Source: Oceanihabitans sediminis (GTDB lineage: Bacteria; Bacteroidota; Bacteroidia; Flavobacteriales; Flavobacteriaceae). Taken from it: 64,000 nucleotides of DNA. The stretch is from positions 1,054,001-1,118,000 of the forward strand of contig NZ_QPIG01000001.1 in the NCBI RefSeq assembly GCF_003337215.1, written 5' to 3'. The notes under the pieces are model-generated. The model did no database searches and was not told the DNA's origin. It worked only from the letters and a program-made list of their open reading frames with translations. Positions 18,477-28,065 of this stretch are shown piece after piece. How positions within the stretch are numbered: the stretch's first letter is position 1; each line of letters starts with the position of its first letter. Made by a program: the position numbers and the translations under genes.

Positions 18477-20264
18477 ATGAATACTGATATTGAAAATCTT
18501 TTTAAAGACACTGTCCTTGGACATCCTGTAGGACTATTTATCTTGTTTTTTACAGAAATGTGGGAGCGTTTCTCATTCTATGGAATGCGTATCCTTCTTA
18601 TTCTGTTTTTAACAGCTCCAATGATGAGCGATAACCCTGGTTGGGATTGGCCACGTGAGCATGCCTTATCTTTAATTGGTACTTATGCATCTCTTTTATA
18701 TTTAACACCAATTATTGGTGGATGGATTGCTGATAAATGGACAGGTTATCGAATTGCAGTGGTTATAGGGTGTATTATTATGACACTTGGTCACGCAGCT
18801 ATGGCTTTTGAAACAACTGCCTCATTTTATATAGGTTTAGCTTTATTAGTAATTGGAACAGGGTTTTTTAAACCAAATATTACTTCTATTATATCTGAAA
18901 TGTATAAGTCTAGAGAGTCTAAAAAAGATGGAGCTTATACTATTTTCTACATGGGGGTAAACGCAGGAGCTTTCTTCGGAATGATGCTTTGTGGTTACCT
19001 AGCGGAAAATTATGGGTGGACTTACGGATTTGGATTAGCAGGTATTTTCATGTTGTTAGGAATGCTTCAGTTCTTATTAGCTCATAAAATATTTGGTAAA
19101 GTAGGGGCTTCACCTTCAAAGAAAGCTGAAGATGTTTTAGCGAACCAAGAAGAAAAAACAGATATAGAGCTTGCAAAAGAAGAAGCAGAGGCTGCTTCAA
19201 AATTAAACCCATTTACAACTTTTGATAAAATACTTATTGTCTTGTCATCGGTAGGAGGGTTATTGTACTTGTTTAATGATCCATTAGAGAAAATTGGAGG
19301 AACTTCTATGTTGCCATTTGAGTTTATGGGAATGTCGGGTTCTAATATTGTTGTGCTAGTAGCATTAATACTATTCTTAATATTGTTGATTACACGTATT
19401 TCAAGGTATATTCCAATTGTTAGAGATCGTTTGGTTGCTGTGTCGGTTTTTGCTTTATTTACCGTATTCTTCTTTGCGTTTTTTGAGCAATCTTTAGGAT
19501 CTATGACATTATTTGCTAGTGACTATACAAATAGAGATTTAGTAGGAACTGCAGCAACTGTTTTTACTGTTATTGATGCCTTGTTAACTACGATTCCTTT
19601 AATTATCATTACTTATGTGATTTTCTTAATCTTTAAAAAGACTTTTACTAAAATTGGGGCATCTAATATTATGTTAGCAATCGCATTTATTGGGGTTTGG
19701 GCTTTAGTAATTTATCGTATTTACGATAAGTCGACAGATGAAGTATTAAAAGTTGATGCTACATGGTTTGGTATTTTAAACTCTTTCTTTATTATTACAC
19801 TTGCGCCAATATTTTCAAAATGGTGGGAAAGTAAATACAATCCTAGTGCAGCTATGAAATATGCCATTGGTCTTATATTATTAGGTATAGGATTTGGTGT
19901 TTTAGCTTATGGTGCTTCAGATATTCCTTCAGGAGCTAAAACTGCTTCTGTAAGCATGATATTCTTGATACTAGCATACTTGTTCCATACTATGGGTGAA
20001 CTTTGTTTATCTCCTTTAGGATTGTCTTATTTAAGTAAGTTAGTACCTGCAAGAATGATTGGGTTTATGTTTGGTGTTTGGTACTTAGCTATTGCAGTTG
20101 GACAGAAAGGAGCAAATACTATGGGAGGTATGATTGATCATATTTCCGAGAAGTATTCAATGGGAACTTTCTTCTTAATATTTGCAATTATCCCTATTAT
20201 TGTAGGTTTCATTTCAATGGTGCTAAATCCGTTGTTAAAGAAACTTATGCACGGAGTTAGGTAA
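18477..20264 (+). CDS. Proton-coupled di/tripeptide transporter (POT family), copy 2
   Basis: A 595-residue paralogue of the preceding transporter, with FTEMWERFSFYGMR, KPNITS and FYMGVNAGAFFG. It is 67 residues longer; most of the extra length lies in the middle (about residues 210-310), where a charged loop (EEKTDIELAKEEAEAAS) is followed by two additional hydrophobic stretches. Gap to copy 1 is 43 bp. The two may differ in peptide preference or affinity, which the sequence alone cannot show. Confidence 0.9.
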   Translation: MNTDIENLFKDTVLGHPVGLFILFFTEMWERFSFYGMRILLILFLTAPMMSDNPGWDWPREHALSLIGTYASLLYLTPIIGGWIADKWTGYRIAVVIGCIIMTLGHAAMAFETTASFYIGLALLVIGTGFFKPNITSIISEMYKSRESKKDGAYTIFYMGVNAGAFFGMMLCGYLAENYGWTYGFGLAGIFMLLGMLQFLLAHKIFGKVGASPSKKAEDVLANQEEKTDIELAKEEAEAASKLNPFTTFDKILIVLSSVGGLLYLFNDPLEKIGGTSMLPFEFMGMSGSNIVVLVALILFLILLITRISRYIPIVRDRLVAVSVFALFTVFFFAFFEQSLGSMTLFASDYTNRDLVGTAATVFTVIDALLTTIPLIIITYVIFLIFKKTFTKIGASNIMLAIAFIGVWALVIYRIYDKSTDEVLKVDATWFGILNSFFIITLAPIFSKWWESKYNPSAAMKYAIGLILLGIGFGVLAYGASDIPSGAKTASVSMIFLILAYLFHTMGELCLSPLGLSYLSKLVPARMIGFMFGVWYLAIAVGQKGANTMGGMIDHISEKYSMGTFFLIFAIIPIIVGFISMVLNPLLKKLMHGVR

Positions 20265-20333
20265 TTCTGTGTTTTGGAATAGTATTTGAGACAGTAGTTT
20301 TAAATAATTGAATAAAAAAAACATTAATTAATA

Positions 20334-20882
20334 ATGAAAAATATAATACTTATTTTTTTGCTTGCTACATTTACCATAGGCTCTGTTGCAGCTCAAGAAA
20401 TTAACTGGGTAACTTTAGAGCAAGCCTTAGAGCTTCAAAAGAAAACCCCAAAGAAAATCATGGTAGATATGTACACTGTATGGTGTGGACCATGTAAAAT
20501 GTTAGATAGAAATACCTTTCAAAATAAGGATGTAGCAGAGTATGTAAATAAAAATTACTATGCTGTAAAGTTTAATGCAGAAGGAAACGAAGAGGTTACT
20601 TTCAAAGGGCAAAAGTATACGAATCCAGGATACGATCCTGCAAAAGCAAAGAGACGTAATAGCTCACACCAGTTAGCTAGACTGTTTCAAATAAATGCTT
20701 ATCCAACGATTGTATATCTTGATGAAAAAGGAGAGTTGATAGCCCCAATTAAAGGTTATCAAAGTCCAGGACAAATAGAATTGTACCTGAAAATGTTTGC
20801 TTCCGATGATTATAAGAAGTTAACTACTCAAGAGGCATTTAATGAATATTATTTAGCATTTAAATCTTCTTTTAAAGGGTAG
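20334..20882 (+). CDS. Periplasmic thioredoxin-family protein
   Basis: A 182-residue protein with a signal peptide (residues 1-20, ending AAQ) and a thioredoxin fold whose active site is WCGPCK (about residues 50-55), with the cis-Pro in INAYPTIVYLDEKG. It should act as a disulfide reductase or reductant donor in the periplasm. It follows the second POT gene by 69 bp and may share its transcript. Its stop lies only 5 bp from the stop of convergent comEC, so no separate terminator fits between them. Confidence 0.85.
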   Translation: MKNIILIFLLATFTIGSVAAQEINWVTLEQALELQKKTPKKIMVDMYTVWCGPCKMLDRNTFQNKDVAEYVNKNYYAVKFNAEGNEEVTFKGQKYTNPGYDPAKAKRRNSSHQLARLFQINAYPTIVYLDEKGELIAPIKGYQSPGQIELYLKMFASDDYKKLTTQEAFNEYYLAFKSSFKG

Positions 20883-20887
20883 ATATA

Positions 20888-22921
20888 CTAATTTTCTAAT
20901 ATAAAAGCTCCTTTTTCGCTTGTATGGTGAAAAGGGAGTTTTCTTTTTATACAGGTTTGCTCCCAACGTTTTATATAAGACTTGTAATTACTTCCGTCAG
21001 CCATAATCTTTTGAGGTTTTAGAGAATCTATCATTCTATCTAGGTTTACTTTAGGAGAGTTTCTTAGAATAATATAATCTGGTTTTATGCTTTTAATAGG
21101 GTATATGCCTAAACTATCTACAACTAAAATACTTTTGTTTTTAAAAAAATAGAGTTCTTTTAAACTGTCTTCTCGAATAGTTCTAATAAAATTAGCAGTA
21201 GCAAAAGTGCTAATAAATTTGTTTTTCTTTATAGAATCTTGACTGTGGTACAACTTTAATTGGTTGTAGTTTTTCTCCCCTAAAACCGTATTTCTACTAG
21301 TATGAAAAAGAATAAAGGATGCATTGTTGTTTTTGTACTTGTTGTAAATAGTTGTTAGTTGAAAGGTTATTATAGAGACACATAATAACACCATAGTTTT
21401 AAAGTTCTTTTTTAGGTATAGTTGTACTAATGTTACTATTATTAAGTAAGAAGCAAATACATATAATAGGTTAAAGGAGATATTTTGAAATAGGAATTGT
21501 TCTTTACTAGCAATCCATTCTAAAAGCGTATTCATTAGGCTAATACAAGCGCCAAAGGAATCTGCTAAGAATGTTGGTAACATGTCTAATAAAGCTAGTA
21601 AGATTATAATAATCCCACTAAGAAGTACTCCGCCTATAAATGGTATGATTGCAATATTTGATAGCCAAAATAAACCAGGGAATTGATGGAAATAAAATAA
21701 ACTAATAGGTACTATGCCAAATTGTGCTGCAAGGGTTACAGAAAATATTTCCCAAAGTTTATTTACTACAAATAGTTTGCTTGTCCAAAGACCATAAATT
21801 AAAGGTTGTATTGAAACTATTGAAAGTACGGCTAGATAGCTTAATTGAAATCCGACATCAAAAATAAATAAAGGCTTAAATAGTAGAATAACAAATATAG
21901 AAGCAGCTAAAGTATTATAAACATTGCTAGGACGATTTAAATGCATTCCAATAGCTACGGCACTGAACATTGTGGCAGATCTAATAATGGAAGCAGAAGC
22001 ACCTGCTAAAACAGCATAAGACCATAATAAGATTAAAATGACAATAGTCTTGAAGGTTTTTCCGTGAGGTAACCAAGCTATAGGTTCTAAAAGCTTATTG
22101 AAAATCAAGAGTAAAATACCAATATGTAAACCGGAAACAGCTAATATATGTACAGCTCCAGCATTTACATAGTTTGCATATACTTCTTCACTAATATCTT
22201 GTCTTTGGCCTAAAATTAAAGCGTTAATAATCGCTAACTCGTTTGTTTCAAAATTATATTTTTTAAGCTTAGCATTAATGGTGTTCCGTAAGGAACTAGC
22301 ATATCCTAAAAGGGTATGTTTTGTGTTGCTTACGCCGAATAACTTTTCTTTTTTTGTAAATATTTGATGGTAGATATATTGCTTTTCTAAATACTTTTTA
22401 TAATCAAACTGGTTTGGGTTTTTGGGAGTTGAAATATGCTGAAATGCTTCGGTAGTAAATAAAATTTCATCTACTTCAAGTTTCTTTTGTATACTGTCTT
22501 TTTGAATATTGAGCAAAGACTTCCCGGTGACTGAATGACCTTCGATTTTAAGTATTTCAACTACATACTTATCATAGTATTTGCTAGGTTTAAGAATCTC
22601 ATTTACTCTAAACTTTATGAGGCTCGCCGAATTTTCTTCCGTTTTAAAGTATTTGGTGTAATGGTATGTATGATTCTTATGGTTGTAGAAATTCGTTATT
22701 ACAACTCCCATTAAAATGGTTGTCATATATGCTAAAATACCAAACCATATGTTCTTTTTTAATCTATTTCTGCTATAAATATTACTAGTAAATAGAAGTA
22801 TGAGTAATCCGAAGATGCTGTATAAGCTTGATTTTAAGGAAATGGGGAAATAGAAAGCAAGTAGTATTCCTAATACTAAGAAAAAAGAAAGTTTAATAAT
22901 ATTAAAATCAACCGTCTTCAT
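20888..22921 (-). CDS. comEC: ComEC/Rec2-family DNA-uptake channel protein
   Basis: A 677-residue membrane protein. It has an N-terminal DUF4131 region with two hydrophobic segments, an OB-like soluble part (about 85-200) and the Competence domain (about 225-500) that opens with ALILGQRQDIS and contains HILAVSGLHIGILL and GASASIIRSATMF. The channel passes one DNA strand into the cell during transformation. The final 140 residues look like the tail of the usual metallo-beta-lactamase domain, but the HxHxDH metal motif is missing. Last gene of the surE-lpxB operon, 43 bp after the NlpC/P60 gene. Confidence 0.85.
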   Translation of the reverse strand: MKTVDFNIIKLSFFLVLGILLAFYFPISLKSSLYSIFGLLILLFTSNIYSRNRLKKNIWFGILAYMTTILMGVVITNFYNHKNHTYHYTKYFKTEENSASLIKFRVNEILKPSKYYDKYVVEILKIEGHSVTGKSLLNIQKDSIQKKLEVDEILFTTEAFQHISTPKNPNQFDYKKYLEKQYIYHQIFTKKEKLFGVSNTKHTLLGYASSLRNTINAKLKKYNFETNELAIINALILGQRQDISEEVYANYVNAGAVHILAVSGLHIGILLLIFNKLLEPIAWLPHGKTFKTIVILILLWSYAVLAGASASIIRSATMFSAVAIGMHLNRPSNVYNTLAASIFVILLFKPLFIFDVGFQLSYLAVLSIVSIQPLIYGLWTSKLFVVNKLWEIFSVTLAAQFGIVPISLFYFHQFPGLFWLSNIAIIPFIGGVLLSGIIIILLALLDMLPTFLADSFGACISLMNTLLEWIASKEQFLFQNISFNLLYVFASYLIIVTLVQLYLKKNFKTMVLLCVSIITFQLTTIYNKYKNNNASFILFHTSRNTVLGEKNYNQLKLYHSQDSIKKNKFISTFATANFIRTIREDSLKELYFFKNKSILVVDSLGIYPIKSIKPDYIILRNSPKVNLDRMIDSLKPQKIMADGSNYKSYIKRWEQTCIKRKLPFHHTSEKGAFILEN

Positions 22922-22964
22922 AAGTTGAAGATAGTCAATTGTTTGTATATTTAAAAGTGTAATT

Positions 22965-23534
22965 TTATAGTACGCGTCTTGCTTGTACGTAAGCTAAATA
23001 CCAATATCGTTCCGCAAGATTAGATATCATCACGCCTCTGCTTGTTGAAGCATGAATAAACTCTACATATCCTGTTCTAGAAGTAGTAACAATGCCCACA
23101 TGATTTATTTTTCTGCTTCCTTTACTCGTTGCAAAAAACACTAAATCGCCAACTTGTATGTTTTTAATATCTATCCAATCGCCTGTAGTAGAAAGGTCGG
23201 TTGTTGTTCTGGGCATGTTTATGTCTTCCTTTTTAAAAGAAGTATAAATTAAACCAGAGCAATCCATTCCTTTTTTGGTTGTGCCACCATATTTATATCG
23301 AGTCCCTTCAAAACTTTTCGCATTGTCTATAATATTAGAAATAGTAGTTTTGGTGGTAGAACTTATAGGTTTGTTGGTGCCTATTTCTGGAGTACTAACT
23401 TTAGGATTTGGAGTGTTTGTATTTAAAACAGTTTTATTCGTTTGCTGTTTTGTAGTAACAATTCTTTTATTTTTACTAGACTTACAAGCTGCAAACGAAA
23501 TTAAAAGTATAAAAATAAGGGTGATTTTTCTCAT
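22965..23534 (-). CDS. NlpC/P60 (C40) cell-wall peptidase lipoprotein
   Basis: A 189-residue lipoprotein (lipobox SFAAC, Cys17) with a Ser/Thr/Asn-rich linker (about 20-65) and a C-terminal NlpC/P60 domain. The catalytic Cys92 is in GMDCSGLIY, His145 in NHVGIVT, and a third polar His in FIHAST. These enzymes cut peptide stems of peptidoglycan (gamma-D-Glu-DAP type bonds). It starts 8 bp after lpxB and precedes comEC. Confidence 0.9.
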   Translation of the reverse strand: MRKITLIFILLISFAACKSSKNKRIVTTKQQTNKTVLNTNTPNPKVSTPEIGTNKPISSTTKTTISNIIDNAKSFEGTRYKYGGTTKKGMDCSGLIYTSFKKEDINMPRTTTDLSTTGDWIDIKNIQVGDLVFFATSKGSRKINHVGIVTTSRTGYVEFIHASTSRGVMISNLAERYWYLAYVQARRVL

Positions 23535-23542
23535 GAATATAA

Positions 23543-24655
23543 TTATGCATTTAGGGCTTTGAAAATAAGCTTTGCTGTTTTCTCACTAGCGCCTATTCCG
23601 CCAAGCTTTTTTTCTAGTTCGTAGTAATTTAAGAAATAATTTTCTCTTTCTTTTTTATCAAGAATTTTGTCTAATTCCTTTTTAAGTCTTTTGCGATTGA
23701 AATCGTTTTGAATCAACTCGGTAACAACCTCTCTATCCATTATTAAATTTACTAATGAAATAAATTTTAAGGTTATAATGCGCTTCCCTATTTGATAGGA
23801 AAGCCAACTTCCTTTATAGCATACTACTTGTGGTACTTTAAACAGTGCTGTTTCTAATGTGGCTGTTCCAGAAGTTACTAGCGCTGCTGTTGAAACACTA
23901 AGTAAATCGTAGGTTCTGTTTGAAATGAATTTTACGTTTTCTGTAGATATAAATTGAGAATAGAAACTATAATCCTGACTAGGTGCTCCTGCAATTACAA
24001 ATTGGTAAGTAGGATAATCTTTTACTACGCTAAGCATAACAGACAGCATTTTTTTGATTTCTTGCTTTCTACTTCCTGGTAATAAGGCGATGATTGGCTT
24101 TTCATCTAATTCGTGCTCTGCTCTAAAAGTGTATTCGTCTACTTGCTTTCTGTCAGCAATCGCATCAATTAAAGGGTGACCAACAAAATGTACTTGGTAG
24201 TCGTATTTTTTATAGAAATCTTCCACAAAAGGTAGAATCACATACATGGCATCTACATCTCGTTTAATATCATGCACACGCTTTGCTCTTGAAGCCCAAA
24301 CCTGTGGAGAAATATAATAATGTGTTCTAAAACCTTTTTGCTTTGCCCATTTTGCAATTCGTAAGTTGAAACCCGAATTGTCTATAAAGATTACTACGTC
24401 TGGTTGATAGGATGCGATATCTTTTTTGCAGAAAGAAATAGCTTTAAAAATAGCATTTAGGTTTAGAAGCACTTCTGCAAAACCCATGAATGCTCTTTCT
24501 TTATAGTGCTTTACTAAGGTGCCACCAGTATTTTGCATAAGATCTCCACCCCAAAATCTAAATTCGGCATGTACATCTTCTTTTTGTAATGCTTTCATTA
24601 AATTAGAGCCATGTAAATCGCCCGAGGCTTCTCCTGCAATAATGTAGTACTTCAT
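23543..24655 (-). CDS. lpxB: Lipid-A-disaccharide synthase
   Basis: A 370-residue glycosyltransferase (GT19) of lipid A synthesis, joining lipid X and UDP-diacylglucosamine at the inner face of the cytoplasmic membrane. The start MKYYIIAGEASGDLHG carries the GEASGD hallmark; HYISPQVWAS, VGHPL, LLPGSRKQEIK and ALVTSGTATLETAL are further LpxB motifs. The gene directly abuts the small membrane gene upstream (no gap) and lies in the surE operon, an arrangement common in Flavobacteriia. Confidence 0.96.
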   Translation of the reverse strand: MKYYIIAGEASGDLHGSNLMKALQKEDVHAEFRFWGGDLMQNTGGTLVKHYKERAFMGFAEVLLNLNAIFKAISFCKKDIASYQPDVVIFIDNSGFNLRIAKWAKQKGFRTHYYISPQVWASRAKRVHDIKRDVDAMYVILPFVEDFYKKYDYQVHFVGHPLIDAIADRKQVDEYTFRAEHELDEKPIIALLPGSRKQEIKKMLSVMLSVVKDYPTYQFVIAGAPSQDYSFYSQFISTENVKFISNRTYDLLSVSTAALVTSGTATLETALFKVPQVVCYKGSWLSYQIGKRIITLKFISLVNLIMDREVVTELIQNDFNRKRLKKELDKILDKKERENYFLNYYELEKKLGGIGASEKTAKLIFKALNA

Positions 24656-24940
24656 CTATAAAAATTTAAAAGCAAAAGTAAGTAAAGCTACAATAATGGT
24701 AGCAATTAGAACACCTTTGGCTCTGTTGTCTTGTCTTTTCTTTAAAAAGTAAAAGAAAGCAATTAGGTTTAATATTGCTCCTAAACTGATTAATTGATTA
24801 AGAAAGCCCTCTAGTTTTGCTGTTTCTAAAGCAGCTATAAAACTTCCTCCTTTTCCTAGTACTTTAGTTGCTATAAATAAACCGATAATGTTTGTGATGA
24901 CACCAACGATAAAGCCAATAATAATATCTTTTTTAGTCAT
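24656..24940 (-). CDS. Small three-helix membrane protein
   Basis: A 94-residue hydrophobic protein with three predicted membrane helices (about 5-28, 46-65, 76-93) and a short basic loop KKRQDNRAKG. No named family recognised. It overlaps surE by 8 bp and ends immediately before lpxB, so it is a real, translationally coupled gene. Function unknown; a link to lipid A or envelope work is suggested only by position. Confidence 0.75.
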   Translation of the reverse strand: MTKKDIIIGFIVGVITNIIGLFIATKVLGKGGSFIAALETAKLEGFLNQLISLGAILNLIAFFYFLKKRQDNRAKGVLIATIIVALLTFAFKFL

Positions 24941-25709
24941 TAAAATTCCAATTGTTTAATTGTTTTATGCTATTGTAAGCTGTTAAGTCAAATTGTACAG
25001 GTACTACAGATACATAGCCGTTTTCAAGAGCCCATTCGTCTGTGTCTTCACCTTCATCTAAATTAACAAATTTACCGGTAAGCCAATAATATTCTTTGCC
25101 TTGCGGACTAATTCTTTTATCAAATTTTTCATTCCAATTTGCTTTCGCTTGTCTGCAAACTTTCACTCCTTTAATTTCCTCTTCAGGAAGTTTAGGGAAA
25201 TTAACATTTAAAACCACCCCTTTTTCAAGTCCGTTTTTTAAGACATTTTCAGTGATTTTTTTTACATGGCGCTTGGTGGCTTCAAAATCGGCATTCCAAT
25301 TAAAATCTAAAAGGGAAAAACCAATGGATGGTATCCCTTCAATTCCAGCTTCAATTGCGGCACTCATGGTTCCTGAGTAAATTACATTCACAGAAGAATT
25401 AGAGCCGTGGTTTATACCAGAAACACAAAGGTCTGGTCTTCGGTCTAAAATTTCACTAATTCCAATTTTTACACAATCGGCAGGAGTTCCAGAACAGCTA
25501 TATTCTATTTGCTTACCATTGTCAATTTTTACATTTTCAATATGAAGGGTAGAATCTAGGGTTATTGCGTGCCCCATACCGCTTTGCGGACTATCGGGAG
25601 CTATTACAACTACCTCTCCAATAGTGTTCATTACCTCAATAAGCGCTCTTATACCTGGAGCTGTTATTCCGTCGTCGTTAGTAACTAAGATTAGTGGTTT
25701 TTTTGCCAT
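24933..25709 (-). CDS. surE: 5'/3'-nucleotidase SurE
   Basis: A 258-residue metal-dependent phosphatase for nucleoside monophosphates. Family motifs: VTNDDGITAPGI (metal-binding Asp pair, residues about 9-20), SGMGHAIT, GTPADCVK and SGINHGSN. Length matches the family. It is the first gene of the operon surE - membrane protein - lpxB - NlpC/P60 - comEC and overlaps the next start by 8 bp. Starts at ATG 25709. Confidence 0.96.
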   Translation of the reverse strand: MAKKPLILVTNDDGITAPGIRALIEVMNTIGEVVVIAPDSPQSGMGHAITLDSTLHIENVKIDNGKQIEYSCSGTPADCVKIGISEILDRRPDLCVSGINHGSNSSVNVIYSGTMSAAIEAGIEGIPSIGFSLLDFNWNADFEATKRHVKKITENVLKNGLEKGVVLNVNFPKLPEEEIKGVKVCRQAKANWNEKFDKRISPQGKEYYWLTGKFVNLDEGEDTDEWALENGYVSVVPVQFDLTAYNSIKQLNNWNFND

Positions 25710-25892
25710 GTTTTACTTGTTTTTAGCCCCGCTAAAATACGTATTTTCTATAGGAATCACTTAATTTATTCGGTTTAACAAAAAATTAGTAGCATTAAGC
25801 TTTTGTTGGCATGGTTTTTTCTTTAATTTAGTACATTCCCTAAACCTTGATGCATACAAATCTAGGTTTTGAACTAATACTTAGAATATAAA

Positions 25893-28025
25893 ATGAAAAA
25901 TAAATATAACGCACTAATTTTATTGCTTTTATTGGCATTTGCATCCTGTAGTTTTACTAATAAAACTTTTGATAACCCAGACAAGGATAAATTGCTAATT
26001 CAAGTAATTACTTATGTTTTGGAGCGAGGTCATTTTGACCCGAAAAATATTGATGATTCTTTTTCTGAAGGAGTTTACGAAGACTATTTAAAGCAATTAG
26101 ATCCTCTTAAGCGTTACTTCTACAAATCAGATATTGAAGAATTCGAAAAATATAAAACAGAGATTGACGACCAGTTAAAAGCCTACGATATTACGTTTTT
26201 TAATATTACGCATGAGCGCTTATTAAAAAGAATTGAAGAGTCTAAGAGCATTTATAAAGACATACTTAATAAACCATTTGATTATACAATAGATGAGTAT
26301 TATAATGTAGACTTTGATAATGTCGAGTATGCCAAAAATAAAAGGAAAATGAAAGAACGTTGGAGACAACAACTTAAGTTTTCTACTATTTCTAATTATG
26401 ATGCTTTGATAAAAGAGAATGATGAAAAAGAAGATGGAGAAGAAAAGAAAACGATAAAAGAAATCGAAGAGGAAGCTAGAGGAGAAACTCTAAAATCTAT
26501 TGATGCATATTATAATGATTATATAGACGATCAAGAGCGTAAAGATTGGTTTTCTATTTATATAAATGCCATTGTTGTTGAGTATGATCCGCATACCTTT
26601 TATTTTGCTCCAGAAGATAAAGATCGATTTGATCAGCAAATGTCTGGAAAGTTAGAAGGAATTGGTGCTAGACTTACAAAAAGAATGGATAACACGAAGA
26701 TTGTAGAAGTTATTTCTGGTGGTCCAGCATGGAGAGGAAAGGAGCTTGAGGTAGGAGATATTATTCAGAAAGTACGTCAAGACGATGAAGAGGAAGCTAT
26801 AAATATTGTTGGTATGCGTTTAGATGATGCTATCAAACTTATTAAAGGCCCTAAAGGAACAACGGTACACCTTACGGTAAAAAAGGTAGACGGATTAATT
26901 AAAAACATCAGTATCACTAGAGATATTGTAGAGTTAGAAGAAACCTATGCAAAATCTTCACTAGTCAAGAAAAACGATCAAGTTTTTGGGGTGATTAATC
27001 TTCCTAAATTCTATATAGATTTTCAAGATTACAGAAATAGAAATGCTGCATCCGATGTTAAAAAGGAAATTGAAAGATTAAAAGATGCAGGTATGAAAGG
27101 TTTAGTTTTAGATCTTCGAAATAATGGAGGAGGTTCTTTACAAACGGTTGTAGATATAGCTGGACTTTTTATTAAGGAAGGACCAATCGTGCAAGTACGT
27201 TCTACTGGTGAGCCTAAGGAGGTTTTAAAAGACAAAGATAAATCTATCGATTGGGATGGACCATTAGTGATTTTAGTGAATGAGCTTTCGGCTTCTGCAT
27301 CAGAAATATTAGCTGCTGCTATGCAAGATTATAAAAGAGCCATTGTTTTAGGGAGTAAGCAAACTTACGGAAAGGGAACCGTTCAAAATGTTTTAGATTT
27401 AAACAGAATGGTTCGTAATAACTCACAAGGAGATCTTGGTGCTTTAAAGCTTACTACACAAAAATTCTACAGAATAAATGGTGGTTCTACGCAGTTAGAA
27501 GGAGTAAAGAGTGATGTTGTAGTTCCTGACAGATATAGCTTTATTGATATAGGTGAAAAAGATCAAGAAAATCCGTTGCCTTGGGATAAAATTGAAGCAG
27601 TAGATTATGAGTATTGGGATAATAATTATGATTTTGATACTACCATTTCACAAAGCCAAGCGCGTATGTTGAACAATGAGCAATTAAAGCTTATTGAAGA
27701 AAATGCAAAATGGGTAAAAACTAGAATGGATGAAAACACCTATTCTTTAAATTACGAAGAATATAAGAATAAGATGCAGTTAACAGAAGAGCAGGCAAAG
27801 CATTTTGACAAGATTTCAGAATACCAAACGAATTTGACTTTTGAATCTTTACCTTACGAATCGAAGTTATTTGCACAAGATACTATCTTAAAAGAAAAAC
27901 GTGTAAGATGGCATGAAAGCCTAAGTAAGGATATATATATAGAAGAGGCTTTACATGTTTTAGAAGATTTAGGAGCAACGCATAATACTAAGAAAATTGC
28001 TGCTACTCGCGAAGAGAATAATTAA
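25893..28025 (+). CDS. prc: Tail-specific (carboxy-terminal processing) protease
   Basis: A 710-residue periplasmic protease with a lipoprotein signal (FASCS, Cys19). Order of parts: helical N-terminal region, a PDZ domain (about 245-330, with GIGARL and GGPAWRGKELEVGDII), an S41 protease core, and a C-terminal DUF3340-like region. The Ser/Lys dyad is Ser468 or Ser470 in SASASEI and Lys494 in TYGKGTVQ. It degrades or trims proteins at their C-terminus, like E. coli Prc. The start ATG 25893 gives the lipobox directly. The ABC permease gene follows 40 bp later. Confidence 0.93.
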   Translation: MKNKYNALILLLLLAFASCSFTNKTFDNPDKDKLLIQVITYVLERGHFDPKNIDDSFSEGVYEDYLKQLDPLKRYFYKSDIEEFEKYKTEIDDQLKAYDITFFNITHERLLKRIEESKSIYKDILNKPFDYTIDEYYNVDFDNVEYAKNKRKMKERWRQQLKFSTISNYDALIKENDEKEDGEEKKTIKEIEEEARGETLKSIDAYYNDYIDDQERKDWFSIYINAIVVEYDPHTFYFAPEDKDRFDQQMSGKLEGIGARLTKRMDNTKIVEVISGGPAWRGKELEVGDIIQKVRQDDEEEAINIVGMRLDDAIKLIKGPKGTTVHLTVKKVDGLIKNISITRDIVELEETYAKSSLVKKNDQVFGVINLPKFYIDFQDYRNRNAASDVKKEIERLKDAGMKGLVLDLRNNGGGSLQTVVDIAGLFIKEGPIVQVRSTGEPKEVLKDKDKSIDWDGPLVILVNELSASASEILAAAMQDYKRAIVLGSKQTYGKGTVQNVLDLNRMVRNNSQGDLGALKLTTQKFYRINGGSTQLEGVKSDVVVPDRYSFIDIGEKDQENPLPWDKIEAVDYEYWDNNYDFDTTISQSQARMLNNEQLKLIEENAKWVKTRMDENTYSLNYEEYKNKMQLTEEQAKHFDKISEYQTNLTFESLPYESKLFAQDTILKEKRVRWHESLSKDIYIEEALHVLEDLGATHNTKKIAATREENN

Positions 28026-28065
28026 GCATTAAGAAAGAATAATAAAGAAGATATTAATAAAACTT

